A program made the translations under genes and the position numbers. Shown piece after piece: positions 32,572 through 42,800 of a stretch of 64,000 nucleotides of DNA (position 1 is the stretch's first letter; each line of letters begins with the position of its first letter). Source of the DNA: Rhodobiaceae bacterium (lineage in GTDB: Bacteria > Pseudomonadota > Alphaproteobacteria > Rhizobiales > JAKPQE01); assembly GCA_028278505.1 (NCBI GenBank), contig JANQEG010000062.1, forward strand, positions 1 through 64,000. Direction: 5' to 3'. Under the pieces are notes generated by a model that saw only the letters and a program-made list of their open reading frames with translations, ran no database searches and had not been told where the DNA came from.

Positions 32572-33765
32572 ATGTTCGAACAGCTGAGCCCGGCCGCGCC
32601 GGACAAGATCCTGGCCCTGATGGCGGAATTCCGCCAGGACGAGCGCAGCGACAAGGTCGACCTCGGCGTCGGCATCTATCGCGACGCCGACGGCCGCACG
32701 CCTGTGCTGTCGGCCGTCCGCAAAGCCGAGCAGCGTCTCTATGACGCTCAGGACACCAAGGCCTATGTCGGCATTGCCGGCGATGTCGGTTTCAATGCGG
32801 CGATGATCGATCTGGCGCTCGGCGACGCGCTGCCGCGCGAGCGGGTGCGCGGCGCCCAGACGCCGGGCGGCTGCGGCGCATTGCGGATCATCGCCGAACT
32901 GCTGAACCGCGCCCGCGCCGGCGCCAATGTCTGGCTTTCCGATCCGACCTGGCCCAACCATAAGCCGATCCTCGCCGCGGCCGGGCTCGCCACCCGCGAT
33001 TATCCCTATTTCGATGCGGCGACCGGCAAGGTGAAGTTCGACGAGATGATCGCGGCGCTGTCGGCGGCACCGGCCGGCGACATCGTGCTCTTGCACGGCT
33101 GCTGCCACAACCCGACCGGCGCCAATCTGACCCTTGACGAGTGGCGGGCGCTCGGCGAGGTGCTCGTCGCGCGCGGCCTCTTTCCCTTCATCGACATGGC
33201 CTATCAGGGCTTCGGCGACGGCCTTATTGCCGATGCCGCCGGTGTTCGCCTGCTCGCCGGCATGGTGCCGGAGATGGCGGTGGCGGCGTCGTGCTCGAAG
33301 AATTTCGGCGTCTATCGCGACCGCGTCGGCTGCGCCATGCTGATCGGCGAGGATGCCGCCAGGGCCGATCTCGCTTTCGGCCAGATCCAGAGCGTGACCC
33401 GCGGCGCCTATTCGATGCCGCCCGATCACGGCGGCGCGGCGGTCCGCATCGTGCTCGAGGATGCTGCACTCAGGGCGGACTGGCAGGCCGAGCTTGAGGG
33501 CATGCGCACCCGCATGCTGCGCCTGCGCGAGGCGTTCGCCAAGGCGTTGCGCCAACAGACCAATAGCGACCGCTTCGACTTCCTCGCCGAGCATCGCGGC
33601 ATGTTCTCGCTGTTGGGCTTGAACGACGCCGAAGTGGCGCGGCTGAAGGCCGAGCACGGCATCTACGCCGTCGGGGGCAGCCGCATCAACGTCGCCGGCC
33701 TGCCCGAGGATGACCTCGACCGCATCGCCGCGGCGATCGTCGCGGTAACAAGCGCAGCGTCCTGA
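32572..33765 (+). CDS. Aromatic amino acid / aspartate aminotransferase (class I)
   Basis: MFEQLSPAAPDKILALMAEFRQDERSDKVDLGVGIYRD; HGCCHNPTGANLT; SCSKNFGVYRDRVG; start at 32572. Confidence 0.92.
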   Translation: MFEQLSPAAPDKILALMAEFRQDERSDKVDLGVGIYRDADGRTPVLSAVRKAEQRLYDAQDTKAYVGIAGDVGFNAAMIDLALGDALPRERVRGAQTPGGCGALRIIAELLNRARAGANVWLSDPTWPNHKPILAAAGLATRDYPYFDAATGKVKFDEMIAALSAAPAGDIVLLHGCCHNPTGANLTLDEWRALGEVLVARGLFPFIDMAYQGFGDGLIADAAGVRLLAGMVPEMAVAASCSKNFGVYRDRVGCAMLIGEDAARADLAFGQIQSVTRGAYSMPPDHGGAAVRIVLEDAALRADWQAELEGMRTRMLRLREAFAKALRQQTNSDRFDFLAEHRGMFSLLGLNDAEVARLKAEHGIYAVGGSRINVAGLPEDDLDRIAAAIVAVTSAAS

Positions 33766-33774
33766 CACCGCGCC

Positions 33775-34497
33775 TCAGATATACTGGCCGCAATCGACCG
33801 GCAGCACCTGGCCGGTGATCATGCGGCCGGCGTCCGACGCCAGGAACACGACTGCATTGGCGATGTCCTTAGGTTCGGCCAGATGCGGCAGCACCGCCTC
33901 GGCGAGCGCCTTGTCGCGGAATTCCGCCGGCAGCGCCAGCGCCATCTCGGTCAGCACCATGCCCGGCGCGACCGCGTTGACGCGCACGCCCTTGCGGCCG
34001 AGTTCGCGCGCCGCGGTCTTGGTCAGGCCGATCAGCCCGGCCTTGGAGGCGGCGTAATTGGCCTGGCCGAACTTGCCGCGCAGCCCGTTGATCGAGGTGA
34101 TGTTGATAATGGCGCCGCCGCCGGCCGCGATCATGCCCGGCGCCACCGCGCGGATCATGGTGAAGGCGCCGGTGAGGTTGACATTGAGCACGTCGGCCCA
34201 GTCCTCATCGGACATTTTCAACAACGAGCGGTCGCGGGTGATCCCGGCATTGTTGACGAGGATCGTCACCGGCTCGGCGATCGCCGCGACCGCCTCGGCG
34301 ACGGCGTCTGCTTCGGTAATGTTGACCTCGGCGAACGACCGGCAGCAGGCGGGCGCGGTGTCCGGCGCCTGCGCATCGAGCCCATGAACGGCGGCGCCGG
34401 CCGCGTTCAGCCGTTCGGCCACCGCCAGGCCGATGCCGCGGGCAGCGCCGGTGACGATCGCGGCGCGGCCGTCAAGACCAAAGGCATCGATGCGCAC
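33775..34497 (-). CDS. SDR family oxidoreductase (FabG/PhaB-like 3-ketoacyl or acetoacetyl-CoA reductase)
   Basis: 240 aa; VTGAARGIGLAVAERL, NNAGITRD, YAASKAGLIGLTKTAARE. Confidence 0.88.
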   Translation of the reverse strand: MRIDAFGLDGRAAIVTGAARGIGLAVAERLNAAGAAVHGLDAQAPDTAPACCRSFAEVNITEADAVAEAVAAIAEPVTILVNNAGITRDRSLLKMSDEDWADVLNVNLTGAFTMIRAVAPGMIAAGGGAIINITSINGLRGKFGQANYAASKAGLIGLTKTAARELGRKGVRVNAVAPGMVLTEMALALPAEFRDKALAEAVLPHLAEPKDIANAVVFLASDAGRMITGQVLPVDCGQYI

Positions 34498-34650
34498 GGC
34501 TCTTGCTCCCCGGTAAAATCAGTATTAAAGTACCGATTTAGGTATTTAGGCGCATGCGGTCCGGTCTGTCAATCTGGCCCGGCCGGCAAAGCGGCGCAAT
34601 TCACGATCATGGCCTGCCGGTCCGGCAGGCGGAGACGGGGACCGAAAGCC

Positions 34651-35658
34651 ATGACGAGCGCGAGCCGGGAGAGCACCGGAGAACTGACCGTGGGACCGCT
34701 GACGGCGGAGGATCTGGAACCGGTCGTCGACATCGACCGCAAGGTCACCGGATCGGCGCGGCGCGCCTTTTTCGAGAAACGGCTGGCCAATGCGCTCGCC
34801 GAGCCGAAGGGCTTCATCTACATCGCCGCCCGCAGCGATGACCGTCTCGTCGGCTATGCGCTGGCGCGGCTGCTCGTCGGCGAGTTCGGCCGCGACGAGA
34901 AGATCGTCATTCTCGACGCCATGGCCGTCGATCCCGATCTGCGCCATGGCGGCGTCGGCACCGCCCTGCTCGAGGCGGTCGATGAGGTGGCGCGACACAA
35001 GGGCGTGCGCGAAATGCAGACACAGGCGCGCTGGACCAATTCCTCGCTGCTGCGCTTCTTCAACGCCGCCGGTTTCGAGATCGCGCCGCGCATCGTGCTG
35101 TCGCGGCCGACCGATGCGCCGCTCGATCTGCCGCAGGTCGAAGATGACGATCTTGAGGCGGAACCGACCGAGCTCGACTTCTCCTCGCCCGCGGCGGACG
35201 ATTTCGATGCGCTCGCCCGCGACCGCGTGCCCGTCCGCTCGATGGCGGCGAGCGACCTCGATGCCATCGTCACCATTGATTCTCGTGTGACCGGCGGCGA
35301 ACGCCGCGACTATCTGCACGGAAAACTGACCGAAGCGCTGACCGAATCGAGCGTGCGCGTCTCGCTGATCGCCGAGATCGACGGCTATCCGGCCGGCTTC
35401 ATCATGGCCCGGGTCGATTTCGGCGAATTCGGCCGCACCGCGCCGAGCGCGGTGATGGACACGCTCGGCGTCGATCCCGAACAGCAGCATCAGGGCGTCG
35501 GCATCGCGCTGATGTCGCAACTGCTCGTCAACCTGTCGTCGCTGCGCGTCGAGACCGTGCGCACCGAGGTCGACTGGAACAATTTCGAACTGCTCGCCTA
35601 TTTCAGCCGCATCGGCTTTTCGCCGGCCCAGCACATCCCGCTACGGCGCAGCGTCTGA
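34651..35658 (+). CDS. Tandem GNAT-domain N-acetyltransferase
   Basis: MTSASRESTGELTVGPLTAEDLEPVVDIDRKVTG ... RSMAASDLDAIVTIDSRVTGGERRDYL; two copies of DP(D/E)xxHxGVGxAL acetyl-CoA motif. Confidence 0.82.
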   Translation: MTSASRESTGELTVGPLTAEDLEPVVDIDRKVTGSARRAFFEKRLANALAEPKGFIYIAARSDDRLVGYALARLLVGEFGRDEKIVILDAMAVDPDLRHGGVGTALLEAVDEVARHKGVREMQTQARWTNSSLLRFFNAAGFEIAPRIVLSRPTDAPLDLPQVEDDDLEAEPTELDFSSPAADDFDALARDRVPVRSMAASDLDAIVTIDSRVTGGERRDYLHGKLTEALTESSVRVSLIAEIDGYPAGFIMARVDFGEFGRTAPSAVMDTLGVDPEQQHQGVGIALMSQLLVNLSSLRVETVRTEVDWNNFELLAYFSRIGFSPAQHIPLRRSV

Positions 35659-36855
35659 GCCTTCGGCCACGCCTTTCTCGGCGCGGCGGCCGAGCCAGCG
35701 CATCAGCCGTTCGGCGGCGATCTCCAGGCCCTCGCGCTGGCGGCCGAAGCAGATGCGCATGAAACCGGCGCCGGCGGCGCCGAAGGTCGGCCCCGGGGCC
35801 AGGCCGATATTGGCCTCGTCGACGAGCTTGAGGCCGAGCCTGGCGGTGTCGGGCTCGCCGTCGATCCCGAAAAACAGGTAGAAGGCGCCCTCCGGCCAGG
35901 CGAAGCGCGCGGCGCCGCTCTTTTCCAGGACGCTGCAGAAGATCTCGCGGCCGGCGCGGGCGCGGGCGAGCTGTTCGGCCATGAACGGTTCGCCGTCGTC
36001 GAGCGCGGCGATCGCGCCGCGCTGCGTAAACACCGGCACGCCCGAGGTCGAATTCTGGATGAGGTTCTCGATTGTGTTGCCGATTTCCGGCGGCGCCCCC
36101 ATCCAGCCGACCCGCCATCCGGTCATCGCCCAGTTCTTCGAGAACGTGTTGACGTAAAGGATGCGGTCGTCATCGGCGGCGATGTCGAAGAAGGACGGCG
36201 CCCGTGCGCCCTTGTAGTAGAACCGGGCATAGACCTCATCGGCGATGATCCATAAGCCCCGCTCGCGGGCAAAGCGCAGGATTTCCGAAAGCTCGTCGGT
36301 CGTCGCCGTCCAGCCGGTCGGATTGCACGGCGTGTTGACGAAGATCGCCTTTGTCCGCGGCCCGCAGGCGGCGAAAACGTCGTCGAGGTCAAGCCGCCAG
36401 CCGTCATTGCCGAGCCGCATCCCGATCTCGACCGGCCGCGCCCCGCTGACGGTGAGCGCGGCCATGATGTTCGGCCAGGCCGGCGTCGGCACGACGACCT
36501 CGTCGCCGCTGCCCGCAACCAGTTGCACGGCGATCTGGATCGCCTGCATGCCGGACCCGGTGACGAAGAACTGGTCCGGCGAAAACGGCCGGTCGTAGAG
36601 GCGCCGATGATAGCGGACCAGCGCCTGGCGCAGTTCGGGAATGCCGCCCTGATGGGTGTAGAAGGTCTCGCCGGCGCGCAAGGACGCGATCGCCGGTTCG
36701 CAGATGAAGTCCGGTGTCGGCAGATCGCCCTCGCCGGCCCACAGCGCGATCAGGCCGTCGCGGCCGCGGCCGTATTCCATCACTTCGACGATGCCGGAAT
36801 TCGGCACTTCGCGGGCTTCGCGGCGCAGCGCGCCGATGAGGGTGTCAGGCATCAT
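35641..36855 (-). CDS. Pyridoxal-phosphate-dependent class I/II aminotransferase
   Basis: 404 aa; VNTPCNPTGW, ADEVYARFYYKG, NTFSKNWAMTGWRVGW. Confidence 0.9.
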   Translation of the reverse strand: MMPDTLIGALRREAREVPNSGIVEVMEYGRGRDGLIALWAGEGDLPTPDFICEPAIASLRAGETFYTHQGGIPELRQALVRYHRRLYDRPFSPDQFFVTGSGMQAIQIAVQLVAGSGDEVVVPTPAWPNIMAALTVSGARPVEIGMRLGNDGWRLDLDDVFAACGPRTKAIFVNTPCNPTGWTATTDELSEILRFARERGLWIIADEVYARFYYKGARAPSFFDIAADDDRILYVNTFSKNWAMTGWRVGWMGAPPEIGNTIENLIQNSTSGVPVFTQRGAIAALDDGEPFMAEQLARARAGREIFCSVLEKSGAARFAWPEGAFYLFFGIDGEPDTARLGLKLVDEANIGLAPGPTFGAAGAGFMRICFGRQREGLEIAAERLMRWLGRRAEKGVAEGSDAAP

Positions 36856-36899
36856 GTTCGAAAACCCCTCAAACTGCTTTGTCCGTTGGGGAAAAGACG

Positions 36900-39041
36900 C
36901 TAGCGGGAAAACAGCAGATCCCGGACCATATCGCTTGCGTGCGACAGTTTCGACAGCGCTTCGCGCAGCCGTTCCGCCTGCATCCGGTCGAGCTGCTTGA
37001 TCCGTATCGAATTGCCGAGCGGATGCCCCTCATGCAGATCTTCCACCTGCTGGCGCAGGATCAGTTCGAGCAGGAAGCCGTGGGTCTCCAGCATATGTGT
37101 GAGGTCGTTTTCACCGCCGATGCCGAGCGCGCGCACGCCCTCCAGCCGGTCCTTCGTCGCCCGGTGCACGATGTTGTGGCGGATCGCCAGCACTCGGGCG
37201 CTCTGGACGATGGGAAAGAGCCCGCCCCTCTTCAAGTCGATGCGTCCGCTCTCCGATCTGAAGCCGCCGAAGAAGCTCACCGGCGCCTGATATTCGTCGC
37301 CGAGCGCCGCCAGGAGCTTGGCGAAATCCGGCGCCCGATGGCCCATGGCGTAGGATTCCGTCAACAGCTTCTGGCCCAGCTTGATGTCGCCATGGACGAC
37401 GCGCAAATCGAAGAAGATGTCGACGTTGAGGAGGTCCTTCGGGTTGGAGCGGCGGATCCAGCTTTCGACCCGCTCGAGCCAGGTCGCGAGGCTGCCCCGC
37501 CATTGCGGGTTCTTCGCCATGACGCCGCCCTTGCACAACGGCAGGTGCACCGCATCGAGGATTTCGGCAATGTGCTCGCCGAGTTCGGCGAACCATTGAT
37601 CCTCCGGACCGTCCGCGTCGCCGGTCTCGAAGATGATCGCATTGTCCTGATCGGCGGCGAGCAGGCTTTCGCCGCGGCCGGCAGAGCCGAGGATCAGAAG
37701 CGCGTAGGGCACCGGCGGGCCGCCGCGACCGGCCTTGAGCATGCGCTCTTCGGCAATAATCGCCGCCTTGCGGGTGAGCGCGCCGATCTCGCGGCTGATC
37801 ACCTGGGCGATGTCGCGGGAATCGACATTCTCCACGACCAGGCTTTCGGCCACCATCGGCAGCTTGGCCCAGGCGGCGCCGAGCGCGCTGACATTGCCGG
37901 CCTCGTCGATCTCGTCGCCGAGCGAGATCGCCTCCTGGGCGCGCAGGCGCAACAGATCGCGCGCCGACAGGGCGCCGACGACGTCGCCGCTGTCGTCGAC
38001 GACGCCGAGATGGCGGATCTTCATCCGCGACATGCGGCCGACCGCGCGATAGATGAAGGCGTCCGCCCATATCGTCGCCAGCGGCTTCGACATGAATTCG
38101 CCGAGCGGCCGCTCAAGCGCCGCCGCGCCACCCGCCGCGATCGCCCGCAAGACGTCGCGCTCGGTGACGATACCGGTCTCGACCGCCCGCAAGGTCCCGT
38201 CCTCGTCCTGCGGCTCTGCGGTCACGAACGCCGAGCTGATGCGCCGTTCGACGACGTATTTCATCGCCTCAAGCAGCGGCGTCGTCGCCGGCAGCACGAC
38301 CGGCGGCGCGCTCATGACATCCTGCACCCGGTGGCGGTAGGGATAGCTGTCGATGCGCGCCAGCGTGCGCTCCGCGTCGGCGCGGCTCGCCGGCGCCACC
38401 GCCTCCAGCCAGCCGGCCCGATGGTGCGCGTCGAGCACCGCCGAAAGCTGCCGGCAGGCCTGTTCGGCGGCCGCGATCGTGCGGATTTCATCGCTGCGCA
38501 GATGCGGAATGAGGGCGTGGTAGAGCTTTGCCGTTGCCGTCGCATCGCCGAGCGCGGTGTGGCGGTCGGTGAGGTCGACGCCGAGCCACGATCCCATCAT
38601 TTCCATGGAGAAATCGGGAAGCTGCGGATTGGCGATCTGCGCCAGCAGGCGGGTGTCGAGCGTGCGCGGCGCTTCCCAGACGATATTGGCGAGCCGGCAT
38701 TCGCGGCGCAGGATCGCCAGATCGAAGCCGATCGAATGGCCGATGACGATGGCATTGCCGATGAAGGCGCTGAGCTTTCTCCACACTTCGGGGAATTTCG
38801 GCGCGCCGGCGACCATGGCGTCGTCGATATTGTGGATCTCCGTCGATGCCGGCGGGATCGGCTCGCCCGGATCGACCAGCAGGTCGAGGCTCTCTTCGGT
38901 CCGCAGTTCGCCGTGGCGGATGCGCACCGCACCGACCTGCAGCAGCCGCGCCTTGCTGGTGTCGAGGCCGCTCGTCTCGGTATCGAGAACGACGGCGTCG
39001 ATCGCAACGAGCGGCGTGGCGCTTCTGGCGGTGTGGTTCAT
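36900..39041 (-). CDS. Multidomain protein: DnaQ-like 3'-5' exonuclease + tandem CBS + DUF294/GlnD-like nucleotidyltransferase + DUF294 C-terminal
   Basis: VVLDTETSGLDTSKARLLQVGAVRI, VIGHSIGFDLAILRREC (exo); CBS repeats; LLILGSAGRGESLLAADQDNAIIFE (NTase). Confidence 0.85.
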   Translation of the reverse strand: MNHTARSATPLVAIDAVVLDTETSGLDTSKARLLQVGAVRIRHGELRTEESLDLLVDPGEPIPPASTEIHNIDDAMVAGAPKFPEVWRKLSAFIGNAIVIGHSIGFDLAILRRECRLANIVWEAPRTLDTRLLAQIANPQLPDFSMEMMGSWLGVDLTDRHTALGDATATAKLYHALIPHLRSDEIRTIAAAEQACRQLSAVLDAHHRAGWLEAVAPASRADAERTLARIDSYPYRHRVQDVMSAPPVVLPATTPLLEAMKYVVERRISSAFVTAEPQDEDGTLRAVETGIVTERDVLRAIAAGGAAALERPLGEFMSKPLATIWADAFIYRAVGRMSRMKIRHLGVVDDSGDVVGALSARDLLRLRAQEAISLGDEIDEAGNVSALGAAWAKLPMVAESLVVENVDSRDIAQVISREIGALTRKAAIIAEERMLKAGRGGPPVPYALLILGSAGRGESLLAADQDNAIIFETGDADGPEDQWFAELGEHIAEILDAVHLPLCKGGVMAKNPQWRGSLATWLERVESWIRRSNPKDLLNVDIFFDLRVVHGDIKLGQKLLTESYAMGHRAPDFAKLLAALGDEYQAPVSFFGGFRSESGRIDLKRGGLFPIVQSARVLAIRHNIVHRATKDRLEGVRALGIGGENDLTHMLETHGFLLELILRQQVEDLHEGHPLGNSIRIKQLDRMQAERLREALSKLSHASDMVRDLLFSR

Positions 39042-39105
39042 GTCTTCCCCTGCCCGGAGCCGTTGCGGCGTCTCTCGTTCTCTTTCTCGCGTGGCAACAG
39101 TGCCG

Positions 39106-39750
39106 TCAACTCCGGCCGACATGCGGCACGGCGACCGGGGGCGGTCCTTCGATAATGGTGTCGGCGATCGCGGGACAATCGGTGCGGGCGATGAACTCCT
39201 CATAGAGGCGGCAGAGATTGGAACTCAGATGGGCCTTGATCAGCGTATAGTCGTGGACGCGCAGCGATTCATGGATCGGCAGATTGTCAAAGAACATCTG
39301 CACGGTGTCGACCGGAATGTCCTTGATCGATTTCGGCGGCGCCAGCTGCGCCCGCGCCAAATGCTCGGCGATCTCGGTATGTGAAATCGCCCAGAAATCG
39401 TCGGCAAAACCTGACGGCACCGGATAGCGGCTCATCACCCCCCGCGAGGCGGCGAGCAGGCCGTTGGCGAGCGCGGCGGTGCGGTCGGCCGCGTCGGGCC
39501 GCAGCGTCGCCTCCACCATCTGCACGATGTAGCCGAGGCCGATCGGGAAGTTGCGCCAGCGGCACTCGTCAAGGGCGGCGATGAAGGCGGGTTCCTTGAA
39601 CAGCTTGCTCGACAGCACGCCGGAGCGGGCTCGGGCATATTCATAGACCGTCTTCTGCACCAGGAAGGCCGTGCGCGAATCGAGGAAATCCTCGACGTCG
39701 GCGAAGGTGGCGATCGGCGGTGGCCGGCGGAAGTAGTCGAGTAGTCCCAT
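39106..39750 (-). CDS. Conserved hypothetical protein
   Basis: 214 aa; MGLLDYFRRPPPIATFADVEDFLDSRTAFLVQKTVYEYARARSGVLSSKLFKEPAF. Confidence 0.75.
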   Translation of the reverse strand: MGLLDYFRRPPPIATFADVEDFLDSRTAFLVQKTVYEYARARSGVLSSKLFKEPAFIAALDECRWRNFPIGLGYIVQMVEATLRPDAADRTAALANGLLAASRGVMSRYPVPSGFADDFWAISHTEIAEHLARAQLAPPKSIKDIPVDTVQMFFDNLPIHESLRVHDYTLIKAHLSSNLCRLYEEFIARTDCPAIADTIIEGPPPVAVPHVGRS

Positions 39751-39894
39751 TTTACGCCCTGCAACGATTCCGATCGGGGCCTGCCAATCAGCGTCTGGGC
39801 CCCCTTTCTGGACATTCGCTATCTTATATGATCCGATTTCGCCGGCGCGTCATCAAGAGATGACAAAGCGTTTTACGGAATTCATGGATCCGCG

Positions 39895-42800
39895 ATGCTG
39901 CAGGGTTGGGCCGTCGTCGCCGCCGCGCTTGTCTATATCGGCATTCTGTTTGCCGTCGCAAGCTATGGCGACCGCAAATCCGCGCCGGCGATCAGCAAGC
40001 GCGGGCGGCCCAATATCTACGCCCTGTCGCTGGCCGTCTACTGCACTTCGTGGACGTTTTTCGGCTCGGTCGGCATGGCCACCAAGGCCGGCCTCGATTT
40101 CATCGCCATCTATATCGGACCGGCGCTGCTGATCGGTTTCGGCTATCCGCTGATGCGCCGGCTGGTCAGCCTCGCCAAGACCGAGAAGATCACCTCGATC
40201 GCCGACTTCCTGTCGTCGCGCTACGGCAAGAACCAATGGGTGGCGGGGGTCGCCTCGGTGATCGCCGTGGTCGGCGTCATTCCCTATATCGCCCTGCAGT
40301 TGAAGGCGGTGTCCGCCTCGGTGACGACGATATTGTCCGAACCGCATTTCGGTGCGGCCGCGAGCGGGCCGGTGCCGGTGTTCGGCGATATCGCGCTGCT
40401 CATTGCGATCATGATGGCGATGTTCGCGATCCTGTTCGGCACCCGCCATATCGACGCCACCGAACACCAGGAAGGGTTGATGCTGGCGATTGCGATGGAA
40501 TCGGTGGTCAAGCTGATCGCCTTCCTGATCGTCGGCATCTACGTGACGTTCTGGATGTTCGACGGCCCCGGCCATCTCGCCTCAGCGGCGGCGGCGGCGC
40601 CGGCGGCGGCCGGCATGTTCGCCCACGAGCCGAGCGGCGGCACCTGGATCACCATGACCCTGCTGTCGTTCTTCGCCGCCGTGCTCTTGCCGCGCCAGTT
40701 CCACGTCACCATCGTGGAAAACAACAGCGACAATGAACTGCGCCGCGCGGCATGGCTGTTTCCCACCTATCTGGTGGTGATCAATCTGTTCGTCGTGCCG
40801 ATCGCCCTGGCCGGCCTGATCACCTTCGGCACCAGCGTCGACGGCGACAATTTCGTGCTCAGCCTGCCGATCGCCGCGGGCAATCCCTTCGTCTCCTACT
40901 GCGCCTTCTTCGGCGGCCTGTCGGCGGCGACCGCAATGGTGATCGTCGCAACCGTCGCGCTCTCCATCATGATCTCGAATGAATTCGTCATGCCGGTGCT
41001 GCTGCGCCGCCAGCGCTTCGACGGTGTCGCGCCGCGCGACATGGGCCGGCTGCTGCTCAACATCCGGCGCAGCGCGATCTTCGTCATCCTGCTTCTGGCC
41101 TACGCCTATTACCGGGCCGCCGCCAACACCGCGGCGCTGGCCGCGATCGGGCTGTTGTCGTTTGCCGCGATCGCCCAGTTCGCGCCGGCCTTTTTCGGCG
41201 GCCTGATGTGGCGGCGCGCCACGGCGCGCGGCGCCATTGCCGGAATGATCGCCGGTTTCGCGGTGTGGGCCTATACGCTGCTTCTGCCTAATTTCGTCGC
41301 CGCCGGACTGGTGCCGGCCGGCATTCTCGAAAACGGCCCGTTCGGCATCGGCATGCTCCGCCCCGAGGCGCTGTTCAGCCTCGATTTCGATCCGCTGACC
41401 CATGGCGTGTTCTGGAGCCTTTCGGCCAATCTCGCCGCCTTCATCGGCTTCTCGCTGGCGCGCGCGCCGCAGCCGACCGAGCGGCTGCAGGCCAATATCT
41501 TCGTGCCGACCGAGTTCTCGCCGACCCCCTCGCTGCGTCTGTTCCGCACCTCGGTCACGGTCGGCGATCTGACCTCGACGGTGTCGCGCTATCTCGGCGA
41601 GGAACGGACCGAGCGCGCGTTTGCCGCCTTCGCCAGGAGCCGCGATCTGCCGCTTGAACCGCATCGCGAGGCCGATCCGCACCTGATCCGCCACAGCGAG
41701 CAATTGCTGGCCAGCGCCATCGGCGCCGCCTCGTCGCGGCTGGTTCTCTCTTTGTTGGTCAAGCGCCGCGATGCCGCCACCAAGGGCGCGCTGAAGCTGC
41801 TCGACGACGCCTCCGCGGCGATCCAGTACAATCGCGACCTGCTGCAGACCGCGCTCGATCAGGTGCGCCAGGGCATCGCCGTCTTCGACCGCGAATTGCG
41901 GCTGATCTGCTGGAACCGCCAGTTCCGCGAATTGCTGCAACTGCCCGTCGATTTCGGCCAGGTCGGCACGCCGCTCAACACCATCCTGCATTACAATGCC
42001 GATCGCGGCGCGCTCGGTCCGGGCGATCCGGACGCCCTCGTCGCCGAGCGCATCGACCGCTTCGTCACCCGCATGGAGACGGTCCAGGAAAAGCTGCATT
42101 CCAACGGCAGCGTGCTCGAAGTGCGCACCGCGCCGATGCCGGACGGCGGCATCGTCATGACCTATGCCGACATCACCGAGCAGGTGGCGGCGGCGGACGC
42201 GCTGGAGCGGTCGCGCGCGACGCTCGAGCAGCGGGTGCGCCAGCGCACCGAGGAACTGACCCGCCTCAACAGCGAGCTCGGCCGGGCCAAGGCCGCCGCC
42301 GAAGCTGCCAATATCGGCAAGACCCGCTTCGTTGCCGCGGCCGGGCACGACATCCTGCAGCCGCTCAACGCCGCGCGCCTCTACACCACGTCGCTGGTCG
42401 AGCGCCACGCCGGGAACGAGGACCGCGAACTGATCGACAATGTCGATGCGTCGCTCGAAGCCGTCGAGGAGATCATCGGCGCCGTGCTCGACATTTCCAG
42501 GCTCGACGCCGGGGCGTTGAAGCCGGAGGTCACGGTGTTCTGCCTCGACGATGTGCTGCGCCAGTTGCGGATCGAATTCGCGCCGCTGGCCGGCGACAAG
42601 AATATAGACTTCACCGTCGTTCCCACCACCGTCAGCGTCAGATCCGACCGGCGGCTGCTGCGCCGGGTCCTACAGAACCTGGTCTCCAACGCCATAAAAT
42701 ACACGCCGCCGTCCGGCCGCGTGCTGGTCGGCTGCCGGCGCAAGCGCGGCAGCGCCCTGATCAATGTCTACGACAACGGCGTCGGCATTCCCTTCAACCA

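Noticed and set aside
33883-34650. 5' extension of the 591-aa ORF
   Set aside because: Antisense to the SDR gene; GNAT protein starts at about 34651
36879-39155. 758-aa plus-strand ORF
   Set aside because: Antisense of the exonuclease-CBS-DUF294 gene; no recognisable domain
40582-42408. 608-aa minus-strand ORF
   Set aside because: Antisense of the symporter-hybrid kinase gene; low-complexity RR/GQ-rich artefact
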